A stretch of 64,000 nucleotides of DNA from Fodinibacter sp963747405 (GCA_963747405.1 CAVVFG010000019.1:1-64000); one strand, 5' to 3'; counted from the stretch's first letter, positions 17,411-26,902 are shown. Notes: a model not told the origin generated them from the sequence alone. Numbers and translations: made by a program.

Positions 17411-18766
17411 TCAGCCGGACCGGGGGCCGACCTGTGGGTGCGCCACGGTCACCCGGTCACCCCGGGAACCCCGCGCGGCAACGGACGCGGCACCGACCCG
17501 GGCCACCACCGAGGGCCGCACCAGCGCGGTGGGCGGCTCGACCAGGTTGACCACCCGGTTGAACGTCCTGGCCAGGCGCAGCGAGTGGTGGGTCGCCCGG
17601 ACCAGTCGCTGGGTGTAGTGGTTGGCCAGGTCGGTACCCGGCGCCTTGGGGCCCGTCGTGCGGGGATGCAGGAAGTCGGCGCCCACCGCGATCGTCCACG
17701 GCGCGTCGATGATCCGGGCGGCGCTGCGGTGGAACCTCGCCGGCAGCACGTCGCACCGCACGCCGGTGTCGGCCACGGCCTCGGCCAGCGCCCGCGCCTG
17801 CAAGGCCGCGCACGCCATCCCCTGGCCGTACACCGGGTTGAAGCTGCAGGCCGCGTCGCCGAGGGTGACCAGGCCGGCCGGCGGGGTCGCCACCTTGTCG
17901 TGGTGGCGCCGCTGGCTCGACGGGAACCGGTACGACGTGACGGCGGAGAGCGGCCCCAACCGCTCGACGAGCTGCGCCAGGGCGGGGGTGGGCAGGCTCC
18001 GGGCGAACCCGAGCACCTCCTCCGGGGCGGTGCCCGGCACGTCACCGTGCACGCCGGCGAGGGTCACCATCCACCGCTCGCCCTCGACCGGCATCAGCGC
18101 GCCGACCCGGAACGACTCCGGCGGCGACGTCCCGCAGACGAGGAAGCTGCCCTCGAAGTCGTCGCGGGAGCGGGGGAGGAACCCGCTCGCGTAGGCGCAG
18201 TCGATCCGTACCCGCGACACCGGCGGCGCCAGGGTGCCGGCCGCGTCCAGCTGGTGGGCGATCCGTGAGGACCGGCCCGAGCAGTCGACGACCAGGTCGG
18301 CCCGGCGCACCTCGCCGTCGACCACCACACCGGTCACCCGGCCGGGGTGGGCCTCGACCCGGTCGACCACGACGCCGTCGCGAAGGACCACTCCGGGCAG
18401 GGCGGCGACCCTGCGCCGGACGACCTGCTCCAGCAGCGGCCGGGTCATGCTGAGCACCGGCCGTCCCCAGTCGCCCCTCGCGCGGTACCCGCCGCACTGG
18501 TGCACCCACGCCCGGGTGCCGTCGACGCGCACCGCGCCCAGCGACTCCAGCTCGTCGTCGATGCCCGGGAACCAGCCGACCAGCAGGTCGAGGCCGGCCG
18601 ACAGCAGAATGTGCACGTGACGCCCCTGGGGCACGTGGCCGCGTGGCTGCGCGGCATCCTCGAGCCGTTCCCGCTCGAGCACGAGGACGTCGTCGACGTG
18701 GTCGGCCAGCGCTCGCGCGGCCAGCAGACCGGCCACGCTCGCCCCGACGACGACCACCGACGTCAT
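17411..18766 (-). CDS. FAD-dependent oxidoreductase (geranylgeranyl-reductase/halogenase-like)
   Basis: 451 aa. N-terminal dinucleotide-binding motif SVVVVGASVAGLLAAR, the internal DLVVDCSGR, and the FAD-contacting GLVTLGDAACSFNPVYGQGM are those of group A flavin monooxygenases and geranylgeranyl reductase relatives. Such enzymes hydroxylate, halogenate or reduce hydrophobic substrates. It is the first gene of the leftward four-gene block, so its product probably acts on the same molecule as the two methyltransferases and the phosphotransferase fusion. ATG 18766 is taken since the motif follows at once; no strong ribosome binding site is visible. No Trp-rich halogenase motif was noticed. Confidence 0.85.
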   Translation of the reverse strand: MTSVVVVGASVAGLLAARALADHVDDVLVLERERLEDAAQPRGHVPQGRHVHILLSAGLDLLVGWFPGIDDELESLGAVRVDGTRAWVHQCGGYRARGDWGRPVLSMTRPLLEQVVRRRVAALPGVVLRDGVVVDRVEAHPGRVTGVVVDGEVRRADLVVDCSGRSSRIAHQLDAAGTLAPPVSRVRIDCAYASGFLPRSRDDFEGSFLVCGTSPPESFRVGALMPVEGERWMVTLAGVHGDVPGTAPEEVLGFARSLPTPALAQLVERLGPLSAVTSYRFPSSQRRHHDKVATPPAGLVTLGDAACSFNPVYGQGMACAALQARALAEAVADTGVRCDVLPARFHRSAARIIDAPWTIAVGADFLHPRTTGPKAPGTDLANHYTQRLVRATHHSLRLARTFNRVVNLVEPPTALVRPSVVARVGAASVAARGSRGDRVTVAHPQVGPRSG

Positions 18767-18948
18767 CTGGCGATTGTGGTCGATGCCGGGGCACGGGGGA
18801 AGCCCCGGCCGGAGGGTGAGCTCGCCGACGGAGCCCACGGCCCGCAGCCGCGCCACCTGGTGGGTATCAGGCAGCCGCCTCACCCGCTCCTGACTGCAGC
18901 GGGGCAGGTCGTCTGCCGCGACGTTCGGGGTAGACCAGGAGAGCCACC

Positions 18949-20949
18949 ATGCCGAAGCTCACGATCAACGCGACCGTGACCGATCGAGGCGGTCCCACCG
19001 CCTTCCCGGTCCCCGTGCGGGTGACGGTGACGTTGAAGCGGGAGGACACGGGCTTCAGCCACACCGATACCCGTGAGGTGACCACGCCCACGGGCGGAGA
19101 GCTGTCGGCGGTCTTCACCGTCGCGAGCGCGGTCGAGGCGGCGTTCACCACATCGGGCGCCCCTGGCACGGGCCAGGGTGCCGCCGCCGGTCTGATCTCC
19201 GTCAGCATCACGGCATACGCGCCCGGTGCCGTGCCCTTCGCGTACACCTCTGCGGTGGTGGCCCTGTTCGGACGTGACCAGACCTTCGTCGGGGCCGCGC
19301 AGACGCTGGTCGAGTCTCTGGCTGTCGACCTCGACCTCGCCGGGATCGTCCACTACGGCTTCAACGCGGTGATCGACGACGACGACACCACCACGATCGG
19401 CATCTTCGACGACGTGGATCAACTGACCTGCGAGGTTCTGCGGGCCGACGTGGTCACCGTCCGGGCCCGGAAGGTGGCAGCCCCCGGAGAGGACGGCGCA
19501 CCCTCGGACCCTGCGGTGGAGGCAGCGGTCGAGGCCTTCAACGACGAGATCGCCAGTGGTCCGGACCCGGGCCAGTCCGTGGAGGACTGGGCGGCCGAGC
19601 TCGAGGACCTGCGCGACGACATCGACGAGGCCGGCTCCCCGACCGGCACCCGACCGGATGACTACTCCGTCCTTGCATCGGCACCGGCACTGCGCGAGGA
19701 CGACCGGTACACAGCTCACCTCCTGTTCCGTCAGTCCGACCTCGGCGGCGAGCGCAGCTTCTTCGCGCGCTTGCGGAGTGAAGGCCCCGGCCTCGAGGGC
19801 CGGCTCGTCGTGCGCGGCCCCGCCCTTCGCGCCCCGTGGCCGAGCACGCACTACGCCCTGCTGACGCGGGTCGATCGCCCCACCGGGATCGGGACCGTCT
19901 CCGCCGCCATGGCCGACCGCACCTATCGGGCCCCCTTCGTGCTGATGGATCCCGACCTGGACGTCGTGGACGGGATGCTGCGGGTTCGCGGCCGGGTGGG
20001 GGTGGGCCTCGGAGCCAACCTGGTCATCGCCTCCATCGCGTCGCTGGACGTGTCGCTCGCGCTCAGACTGGTCAACCACGACGACACGGCCTTCTCCATG
20101 GACGAGCTGGACTCGTTCTTCCACATCGTCGTCAAGAGCACCACGGTCGACCTGCTGCCGGGGACCGACCTGGACGAGCTTCCGCCCTGGGTCTGGCTGG
20201 CGCTCGGCATCGGCGCCGACCTCTCGGGCGCGGCCTTGTCCGTCGCCATGATCGCGGCCATCGAGCTCGCCATGAAGCCCCTGGTCGGGTCCATGGTCCG
20301 CAGCGAGACGCTCTCCAGGCTCGCCACCCAGATCCGCGCGGGCGTCGACGAGGAGATCGACAAGCAGCTCGCGACGGCGAGCGCGGACTACGACATGAAC
20401 CTCTCGGACAGTGTCGAGGCCGAAATCCGGGCGGGAGCGTGGTTCGAGCCGGACGACGTCACCGTGACGGCCGACGCGGTCGCCGTGACGGGGTTCGGCG
20501 GTGTGTGGCACACCCTCGTGGCCGCCATGAACGCGGACTGCCCCCTCTCCAGCCCGGCCGCGCGGCGTCGTGTCGACCCACGGTCGGCGCGCACGTTCGA
20601 GGCGGCTGTGAGCCATCCGGACCTCGGCCACTGGTTGGACCGGTATGGCCGCAGCCGCGCTGAGCTGCGACGGCTGCTGATCACTCGACCCCAGCTGCTG
20701 GCCAAGGCGGCCTCGTTCATCTCAGCCCATCGCGCCACGGCCGGCGGCAGCAGCAGCACCATCATCCCGGCAGGTCTGGTCACCGACTGGCTGGAGCTGT
20801 CCGCTGCTGCTCGTCCGCACTCCTCCGCTGGCCTCGCCCGGCTGCTCGCCGACATCGACGAGGTGATGACGAACGCCCGCGGTCGGTCACTGGCCGACGC
20901 CCGGCGACTCGCGGCGGCGCACAAGCGCTCCTCGCCCACCCCGCACTGA
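18949..20949 (+). CDS. Uncharacterised 666-aa protein
   Basis: Not recognised. The AGGAG 7 nt before ATG 18949 and strong GC3 bias show it is a real gene. Residues 1-100 look like an all-beta domain (repeated TVTLKRE, VTVTDR-type strands). The middle part (about 180-235) is acidic and contains VEDWAAELEDLRDDIDEAG, probably helical. A hydrophobic helix WVWLALGIGADLSGAALSV near residues 420-440, with IAAIELAMKPLVG after it, could be a membrane or amphipathic segment. The C-terminal 150 residues are helical (ARLLADIDEVM, LADARRLAAAHK). There is no signal peptide. It is divergent from the FAD oxidoreductase operon and followed by a decayed PAS gene. Confidence 0.75.
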   Translation: MPKLTINATVTDRGGPTAFPVPVRVTVTLKREDTGFSHTDTREVTTPTGGELSAVFTVASAVEAAFTTSGAPGTGQGAAAGLISVSITAYAPGAVPFAYTSAVVALFGRDQTFVGAAQTLVESLAVDLDLAGIVHYGFNAVIDDDDTTTIGIFDDVDQLTCEVLRADVVTVRARKVAAPGEDGAPSDPAVEAAVEAFNDEIASGPDPGQSVEDWAAELEDLRDDIDEAGSPTGTRPDDYSVLASAPALREDDRYTAHLLFRQSDLGGERSFFARLRSEGPGLEGRLVVRGPALRAPWPSTHYALLTRVDRPTGIGTVSAAMADRTYRAPFVLMDPDLDVVDGMLRVRGRVGVGLGANLVIASIASLDVSLALRLVNHDDTAFSMDELDSFFHIVVKSTTVDLLPGTDLDELPPWVWLALGIGADLSGAALSVAMIAAIELAMKPLVGSMVRSETLSRLATQIRAGVDEEIDKQLATASADYDMNLSDSVEAEIRAGAWFEPDDVTVTADAVAVTGFGGVWHTLVAAMNADCPLSSPAARRRVDPRSARTFEAAVSHPDLGHWLDRYGRSRAELRRLLITRPQLLAKAASFISAHRATAGGSSSTIIPAGLVTDWLELSAAARPHSSAGLARLLADIDEVMTNARGRSLADARRLAAAHKRSSPTPH

Positions 20950-20972
20950 AGATCGGCCCGGGAACCTCTGGT

Positions 20973-21375
20973 CCGTCTGCCGACGAACTGATGCATGCCC
21001 TCTGGCACGCGCTGATAGCGACGGACATGCGGGGAACGGTGCTGTCCTGGCACGGCCCCGCCGAGCAGGCTGTGCTGCTGGCCCGCCGCGGAGGCCATGG
21101 GTCGCGAGATCACGCAGGTCACGCAGCCGGAGGTCTTCCGGCAGGCAGCAGCGGAGATCATGACCGCTGTGCGAGAAGCCCGTTCGGGGTCTGGTGGGTT
21201 TCCGGTCCGAAACCCAGCGGCGAGATGCTGCACGCGCCTGGGCGCCGACAGCGGCGTGTACCGCGACGGAGAGCTGATCGGCATCGTCGGCGCCTCACTC
21301 GACCTCGGCGAGGCGGTCCGGCATCTGATGGAACGCTCCAGCGACGCCGCAGTCCGCGAGGTCGTCAAGCCGTAG
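20973..21375 (+). pseudogene. Decayed PAS-domain sensor gene
   Basis: Three pieces in two frames line up as one PAS domain: ALIATDMRGTVLSWHGPAEQ (about 21005-21070), then AMGREITQVTQPEVFRQAA and SGGFPVRN (21094-21210) in another frame, SGEMLHA (about 21220) back in the first frame, and GADSGVYRDGELIGIVGAS followed by LGEAVRHLMERSSDAA (21240-21350). Frame changes near 21095 and a +/- pair near 21213-21240 explain the breaks. The end (EVVKP stop) is where a second PAS domain or output domain would begin, so only the input part of a PAS-containing kinase, phosphatase or cyclase remains. Confidence 0.75.
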
Positions 21376-21421
21376 TCACCGGCGTTCGAGCAGGCGTCCA
21401 GGCTTGCTGCGGCGCACAGGG

Positions 21422-22942
21422 TCATCCCGGCGCCCCGGTCAGGCGCAGTAGCCGACACACCGGATGCACGAGGCGGTCGGGCAGGGGAAGGACTCCCAGG
21501 GCGTCGCGAATGATGCCCGCCGCTACGAGACGCAGCACGACGAGGTCGACGATGACCACCACGAGGCAACTGACGAGCAGCAGCGCAAGCGGCGACGCCA
21601 CACCCGCGAGGGTGTGTACCGTCACGAGCCCCGCGGCCGTGCTGAGGGCGGTGGGTATCAGGACCGTGGCGAACGGGCGTGCGACGGCCCGGACCCGAAG
21701 CCCCACGCCCCGGCTCACGAGCACCCAGCGAGCGATGGTCGCGAGGACCGCGACGAGCACGAAGCCGACGGCGACGCCGACGAGCCCCCAACGCACCGCG
21801 ACGGCTGTCGTCCCCACGGTGACCGCGTCGACGACGACCGTGTAGCCGAGCCAGGCGCCGGGACGAGAGAGCCCGTAGAAGAGACCGTGGTCCAGCATCG
21901 CACCGAGGGTGATGATCCCGGCGACCGCCAGGGCCTGTGCGGGAGGAACGCTCGCCTGCCACTCCTCACCGAAGAGCACGGGGACGAGCAAGGGTGCTGT
22001 CACGACGAGGGCGATCATCGCGGGTGACACCATGGCGTAGGCCACTCCCAGTGCTTTGACATAGGTGCCGCGCAGCCGCTCGTCCGACTCGCGGATCCTG
22101 GCAAAGACCACCGTCGAGACAGGCACCAGTGAGGCCGCGACCAGTTCCTGGGCCACTTGGACCAGGCGCTGAGCGATGTTGAGGAAGCCGAGGGCGCTCG
22201 GGCCCAGGGCCACCGTGATGATCCAGTTCTCGGCCAACATCCGCGACGTCGCCACGAGGTCGACACCCGACACCTTGACCCCGAACGAGGCCATCTGCCT
22301 GAACAGCCGCGGTGAGAGCTGGAAGGACGGCACCCAGTGGGCCCGGTGCCAGGCGAGAACCGCGACGACCCCCTGGGCCACCACGAGTTGGCTCACCAGC
22401 GCCCACACGCCGCCCCCCATCAGCGCGACCACGACTGCCACGACCTGACCGAGCAGGGCCGCGGTGAGCGCCTGGATCGCTACGACACGGAACGCCATGG
22501 CGCGTCTGAGAAGCGCCAGGGGGACTCCCGCCAGGACCGTGGGGACGACGGACAGGACCAGGGCACGAAGGACCTGGGTGAGCTCGGTGATCCCGAACGC
22601 TGCAGCCAGCAGCGGTGCGACCGCGACCAGTGCGAGCGACAGCACGGCGGCGGCGAGCACGGACGCCCAGAAGGCCGTGCTCAGGCCCTCCTGGTCGACC
22701 GTCTCGGCCTGGAGCAGGTAGGTCGAGAATCCGAGGTCGGAGAGCAGGTAGACCAGGGGGATCACGGACATGGCAGCCGCCACGACGCCGAAGTCCCGCG
22801 GCGCGATCTCGTGCGTCAGGAGGACCAGGGTGGCGAATCCGCTGACTCGCACCACCCACTTCTGAGCCGTCAGCCAGAGCACGCCCGAGGCGGCTCGCCG
22901 GCCGAGATCCTCCTCGGGCTCCGCCCGCTGCTGTGCGGTCAT
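21422..22942 (-). CDS. Polysaccharide flippase (Wzx/MOP family)
   Basis: 506 aa with about 12-14 hydrophobic helices and the N-terminal pattern SGVLWLTAQKWVVRVSGF of polysaccharide-export MOP transporters, including YLLSDLGFSTYLLQ and the central SGVDLVATSRMLAENWII loop. It would move lipid-linked repeat units across the membrane. It is the last gene of the leftward polysaccharide locus, 29 nt after the aminotransferase. Substrate cannot be told. The cytoplasmic N-terminus is short and acidic. Confidence 0.9.
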   Translation of the reverse strand: MTAQQRAEPEEDLGRRAASGVLWLTAQKWVVRVSGFATLVLLTHEIAPRDFGVVAAAMSVIPLVYLLSDLGFSTYLLQAETVDQEGLSTAFWASVLAAAVLSLALVAVAPLLAAAFGITELTQVLRALVLSVVPTVLAGVPLALLRRAMAFRVVAIQALTAALLGQVVAVVVALMGGGVWALVSQLVVAQGVVAVLAWHRAHWVPSFQLSPRLFRQMASFGVKVSGVDLVATSRMLAENWIITVALGPSALGFLNIAQRLVQVAQELVAASLVPVSTVVFARIRESDERLRGTYVKALGVAYAMVSPAMIALVVTAPLLVPVLFGEEWQASVPPAQALAVAGIITLGAMLDHGLFYGLSRPGAWLGYTVVVDAVTVGTTAVAVRWGLVGVAVGFVLVAVLATIARWVLVSRGVGLRVRAVARPFATVLIPTALSTAAGLVTVHTLAGVASPLALLLVSCLVVVIVDLVVLRLVAAGIIRDALGVLPLPDRLVHPVCRLLRLTGAPG

Positions 22943-22971
22943 CCTGCATCCTCTGTCTCGCTCGCGGGTGG

Positions 22972-24090
22972 TCAGCCGGAGAACCGGGTGATGGCTTCCG
23001 ACAGCACCTGCGCCACACGTTCCTGCTGCGACGACGTGATGCCGGGGAAGATGGGGAGCGAGAGGATCTCATCGGCAGCGCGCTCGCTCACGGGAAACGA
23101 CCCGCGCGGAGATCCCCACGTGGCCATCGCGGGCGTGAGGTGGAGCGGCATGGGGTAGTGCACCCCCACACCGATGCCCTCGGCCTGCATGAACGCGAGC
23201 ACGTTGTCCCGCGCGGGCACCCGGACCACGTAGAGGTGCCACACGTGCTCGTTGCCTGGCAGCGTCGTGGGCAGCCGCACCCCCGGTACCCCGGCGAGCA
23301 GGCGCTCGTAGCGCGCCGCCGCCTCACGTCGCTGTTCGTTCCATCCGCGCAGGCGTGGCAGCTTCGCGCGAAGCACCACGGCCTGCAGGGTGTCCAAGCG
23401 CGAGTTGAAGCCGATGTGGCTGTGCACGTACTTGCTGGGGCTGCCGTGGGAACCCATGAGCCGGACGCGGTACGCGAGCTCGTCGTCATCGGTGAGTACC
23501 GCGCCCCCGTCGCCGTAGGCGCCGAGGTTCTTGCCGGGGTAGAAGCTCGTGGCCGCCAGCGTGCCGAACGTCCCCGCGGACCGCCCGTGCCGCGTGGCGC
23601 CCTGAGACTGTGCGCCGTCCTCGACGACCAGGATGCCGCGCTCCGACATGGAGGCGGGCAGCAGCTCGAAGGGAGCCACCTGTCCGAAGAGGTCCACCGG
23701 GATGACAGCGGCCGTGCGATCGGTGATGGCATCGTCGACGGCGATGGGGTCGATGAGGAGGGAGTCGTCGTCGACGTCGACGAAGACCGGGGTGGCGCCG
23801 ATGCGCACGACCGCCTCGGCCGTCGCAATGAAGGTGTTGGCCGGAAGCACCACCTCGTGCCCGTACGTGACCCGCACGCTACGCAGCGCCATCTCGAGGG
23901 CATCGGTGCCGCTTCCGACGGCGACGCAGGACCGGACGCCGAGGAAGTCGGCGTACTCCTGCTCGAACTCGGCCACGGCCTTGCCGCCGACGAAGTCACC
24001 GGCTGCCAGGGCCTGGTCGAAACCCTCCTGCACGTCATCAGCGATCTCGGCTTGCTGAAGGGACAGGTCGACGAGTGGGATGGTGTTCAT
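22972..24090 (-). CDS. DegT/DnrJ/EryC1 sugar aminotransferase (WlbC/QdtB-like)
   Basis: 372 aa PLP enzyme. It starts IPLVDLSLQQAEIADDVQ, shows SGTDALEMALR for cofactor phosphate binding, VVEDGAQSQGA with the ring-stacking Asp, and the PLP-linked Lys187 in FYPGKNLGAYGDGG. The sequence pattern GDFVGGKAVAEFE is typical of 3-aminotransferases acting on nucleotide 3-keto sugars (WlbC, QdtB, FdtB). Upstream the Gfo/Idh oxidoreductase could supply the 3-keto substrate and the neighbouring acyltransferase could acylate the amine. GAGGAGG 7 nt before ATG 24090; ATGA overlap with the acyltransferase stop. Confidence 0.9.
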   Translation of the reverse strand: MNTIPLVDLSLQQAEIADDVQEGFDQALAAGDFVGGKAVAEFEQEYADFLGVRSCVAVGSGTDALEMALRSVRVTYGHEVVLPANTFIATAEAVVRIGATPVFVDVDDDSLLIDPIAVDDAITDRTAAVIPVDLFGQVAPFELLPASMSERGILVVEDGAQSQGATRHGRSAGTFGTLAATSFYPGKNLGAYGDGGAVLTDDDELAYRVRLMGSHGSPSKYVHSHIGFNSRLDTLQAVVLRAKLPRLRGWNEQRREAAARYERLLAGVPGVRLPTTLPGNEHVWHLYVVRVPARDNVLAFMQAEGIGVGVHYPMPLHLTPAMATWGSPRGSFPVSERAADEILSLPIFPGITSSQQERVAQVLSEAITRFSG

Positions 24091-24807
24091 GGTCTGGCCT
24101 CCTCGGGCCTTGGGAATTGCTGGGATGAGTGCTCGGTGGCGGGCCAGGGCAGCGGGGCGCGGCGGACGTCGCGCGCCGGCGCGCCGAACCAGAGGCGCTC
24201 GTCGGGAACGTCCCTGGTGACGGTGGAGCCCATGCCGACCATCGACCAGGCCCCGATTCGGCGTCCTTCGCGCACGCAGACCCCGCTGCCGACGTACGCC
24301 CCCGTGCACACGTGCACGCCGCCGCCGAGGCGCACGCCGGAGGCAAGGCTGGCGTAGTCGTCCACCCACGCGTCGTGGGGCAGCACCACCTGGGGCATGA
24401 CCACCACGTGGGCGCCGACCATGACACCGGCCGTCATCACCACCTGGGCCAGCACCACGGTCCCTGCGCCGATGGAGCAGGTTGAGCCGACACTGGCGCC
24501 GGGGTGCACCAGGGTCGCGTAGCGGTCGGCCGGCAGGGCGAGACGGGCGACCAGGCCGCGCCGAGCCGTGTACGCGTCGGGCCGGCCCACGGCGACCACG
24601 ACCGCGGCATCCGGGTGGTCGGCGATGGCCTCTAGTGGCCCGAGGACGGGGGCGCCCCCCGCGGTCGTTCCGTGCAGGGTCGGGTCGTCGTCGAGGAACC
24701 CCAGCAACGACACCGAGCCGTCGACGGAGTGGATCGCGCGCGCCGTCTCGGCCGCCTCGCGGGCGAAACCACCCGCCCCGATGATCGAGGAGCGGCCGCG
24801 CCGTCAT
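24087..24807 (-). CDS. NeuD/PglD-type sugar acyltransferase with a 5' frameshift
   Basis: The main frame from 24087 to 24713 (208 aa) has the PglB-like N-terminal fold remnant SLLGFLDDDPTLHG and a left-handed beta-helix of hexapeptide repeats (ASVGSTCSIGAGTVV, VMVGAHVVVMP) with the probable catalytic His in VVLPHDAWVDD. The expected start is the ATG at 24807, which overlaps the upstream stop (ATGA), but from there the frame reads MTARPLL and then goes wrong; one base too many near 24786-24792 restores SIIGAGGFAREAAETARAI, the normal family beginning. So either the gene is frameshifted or the sequence has an error; a shortened start at GTG 24713 is the fallback. It acylates the amino sugar made by a neighbouring DegT enzyme. 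Confidence 0.8.
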
Positions 24808-25943
24808 GACGCCGCCCTCAGCCCGGCCGCCCGACGGATCGAGTCGACCACGGCCTGCTGCTCCCGCTCGGTCATCGCGTGGAACAGCGGCAGGATCAGG
24901 GTGGTGTCGGTGAGCCGCTCGGTCCTGGAGAGGTCAGCGTGCGGATGCCCGGCGTAGGCGGGCTGCCGGTGGGCGGCCATGATGCCGGCCCGGCCCGACA
25001 CCCCGTCCCGCGCGAGGAAGGTCAGCAGCTCGTTACGGGTCAGCGGGAACTCGGGGTCGAGCTCGACCCAGAAGGACTGGTAGTTGGACTGGCCGTGAGC
25101 CGGGTCCCGCACTGTGCGCAGGCCCGGGACACCGGCCAAGAGGGCCTGGTAGTGCGCCGCCAGCTCACGACGTCGGGCCACCATCGCGTCGAGCTTCCCG
25201 AGCTGCACCAGGCCGACAGCGGCCTGGATGTCGGTCATCCGGTAGTTGAAGCCCACCTCGAGGTAGCTCTCGATGACGGGTTGACGGCTCTGGTGACGTT
25301 CCGCCGCACTGAAGTTCATGCCGTGCTCGCGCAACCGGCGGGCCCGGCCCGCGAGGTCCGCGTCGGTGGTGGTCAGCATGCCGCCTTCACCGGTGGTGAG
25401 CAGCTTGCGCGGATGGAACGACCAGGCGGCCAGGGTGGCGCCGGCACCGACGGGCGCACCGTGCACCCGGGAGCCCGCGGCGCAGGCCGCGTCCTCCACC
25501 AGCGCGATACCCCGGCCGTCGCACCACCTCCGCAGCGGCTGGACGTCGGCCGGTGTGCCGCCCTGGTGGACGACCACGACGGCCCGGGTTCGCCGGGTGA
25601 CGACCCGCTGGACGGACGCAACGCTCAGGTTCCCGTCCTCGAGCTCGACGTCGGCGAAGACGGGTGTCGCGCCGGTGTACACGACGCAGTTGGCAGTCGC
25701 GATGAACGAGAAGGACGGCACCACGACCTCGTCGCCCGGTCCGACACCGAGCAGGTGCATCGACAGGTGCAGCGCGGTGGTGCACGACGACACCGCCACG
25801 GCGTGCGGCACCCCGACCTGCGCGGCGAAGCGCGCTTCGAACTCCGCCACCCTGGGGCCCTGGGCAACCCACCCGGAGCGGATCGCCTCGGCGGCTGCCG
25901 CCGCCTCCTCCTCGCCCAGCCACGGCTTCATCACGGGGATCAT
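24804..25943 (-). CDS. DegT/DnrJ/EryC1 sugar aminotransferase (PglE/DesI-like)
   Basis: 379 aa PLP enzyme. Starts MIPVMKPWLGEEE, with VSSCTTALHLSM, LVEDAACAAGS and PLP-linked Lys180 in SFHPRKLLTTGEGG, the pattern of aminotransferases that act at C4 of keto-deoxy sugars (PglE, ArnB, DesI). It differs clearly from the other DegT protein 700 bases away, suggesting two different amino sugars or two steps. No 4,6-dehydratase is seen next to it. Both ends have ATGA overlaps, upstream with the epimerase and downstream with the acyltransferase start at 24807. Confidence 0.9.
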   Translation of the reverse strand: MIPVMKPWLGEEEAAAAAEAIRSGWVAQGPRVAEFEARFAAQVGVPHAVAVSSCTTALHLSMHLLGVGPGDEVVVPSFSFIATANCVVYTGATPVFADVELEDGNLSVASVQRVVTRRTRAVVVVHQGGTPADVQPLRRWCDGRGIALVEDAACAAGSRVHGAPVGAGATLAAWSFHPRKLLTTGEGGMLTTTDADLAGRARRLREHGMNFSAAERHQSRQPVIESYLEVGFNYRMTDIQAAVGLVQLGKLDAMVARRRELAAHYQALLAGVPGLRTVRDPAHGQSNYQSFWVELDPEFPLTRNELLTFLARDGVSGRAGIMAAHRQPAYAGHPHADLSRTERLTDTTLILPLFHAMTEREQQAVVDSIRRAAGLRAAS

Positions 25944-26902
25944 CGGGAACCACGCTCCTTGCTCCACCAGTCGACGAGGACGCCCAGACCGGTTGCGAGG
26001 TCGACCTCCGGTGCCCAGCCGAGGTTTTCGCGCGCCGCCGCGATGGACGCGAGCCGGCGGGTTACCCCGTTCACCGGGCGCTCGGGGCCGAACTCCACGG
26101 ACAGGTCGCTGCCCATGACGCGCAGCAGCGCCTCGGCCAGGTCGCGCAGGCTGGTCTCGGTGCCACTGCCGATGTTGAACACGGCATCCTTGGCGGGCGA
26201 CTCGGCGGCGAGGAGGTTGGCCCGCGCGATGTCGGTCGTGAAGACGAAGTCCATCGTCTGGCGGCCGTTCCCGAAGATCAGCGGCGGCTTCCCGGCCGCG
26301 ATCCGCTCCATCCAGCGGATCAGCACCTCGGTGTACAGGCCGTGGACGTCCATGCGGGGCCCGTACACGTTGAAGTACCGCAGGGCGACGTAGTCCAGGC
26401 CGTTCATCGCATGGAAACTGCGCAGCATCCCCTCGTTGAAGACCTTGGCCGCTCCGTAGAACGTGTCGTTGTCCCAGGGGTGCTGGAGCTCGGTCGTGGG
26501 GAACTCGGTCGCCAGTCCGTACACGGATGCCGACGAGGCGGCGACGACCTTGCGGACGTTCGCGTCGACGGCGGCCTCGAGGACGTTGAAGGTGCCGTCC
26601 ACCAGCACCTCGAGCGCCAGCCGGGGCTCCTCGGCGCACTGGGTGATACGGATGGCTGCCTGGTGGAACACCAGTTGCGCCCCGGCGGTCGTGTCGCCCA
26701 CGACCTGCCGGTCGCGGATGTCTCCCTCGACGATCTCGACCCGCCCCGAGGCCATGGCCTGCGCCAGGTTCTCCTTCCGGCCTCGCACGAAGCTGTCGAG
26801 CACCCGCACCTCGGCGGCACCGGCCGCGAGCAGTTGGTCCACGATCGTGGACCCGATGGTGCCGGCGCCGCCGGTCACCAGGCACACGCTGTCCCGGATC
26901 AT
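25940..26902 (-). CDS. NAD-dependent nucleotide-sugar epimerase/dehydratase
   Basis: 320 aa extended SDR. Rossmann motif CLVTGGAGTIGSTIV, ASSASVYG for the catalytic Ser, and FYGAAKVFNE carrying the Tyr-x3-Lys. The substrate region ALRYFNVYGPRMDVHG is that of UDP-glucose/UDP-GlcNAc 4-epimerases of the WbpP/GalE type. It presumably makes or epimerises a UDP-hexosamine precursor for the aminotransferase/oxidoreductase genes with which it overlaps by 4 nt at both ends. Dehydratase activity is less likely since the usual 4,6-dehydratase motifs (TDEVYG) are absent. Confidence 0.88.
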   Translation of the reverse strand: MIRDSVCLVTGGAGTIGSTIVDQLLAAGAAEVRVLDSFVRGRKENLAQAMASGRVEIVEGDIRDRQVVGDTTAGAQLVFHQAAIRITQCAEEPRLALEVLVDGTFNVLEAAVDANVRKVVAASSASVYGLATEFPTTELQHPWDNDTFYGAAKVFNEGMLRSFHAMNGLDYVALRYFNVYGPRMDVHGLYTEVLIRWMERIAAGKPPLIFGNGRQTMDFVFTTDIARANLLAAESPAKDAVFNIGSGTETSLRDLAEALLRVMGSDLSVEFGPERPVNGVTRRLASIAAARENLGWAPEVDLATGLGVLVDWWSKERGSR

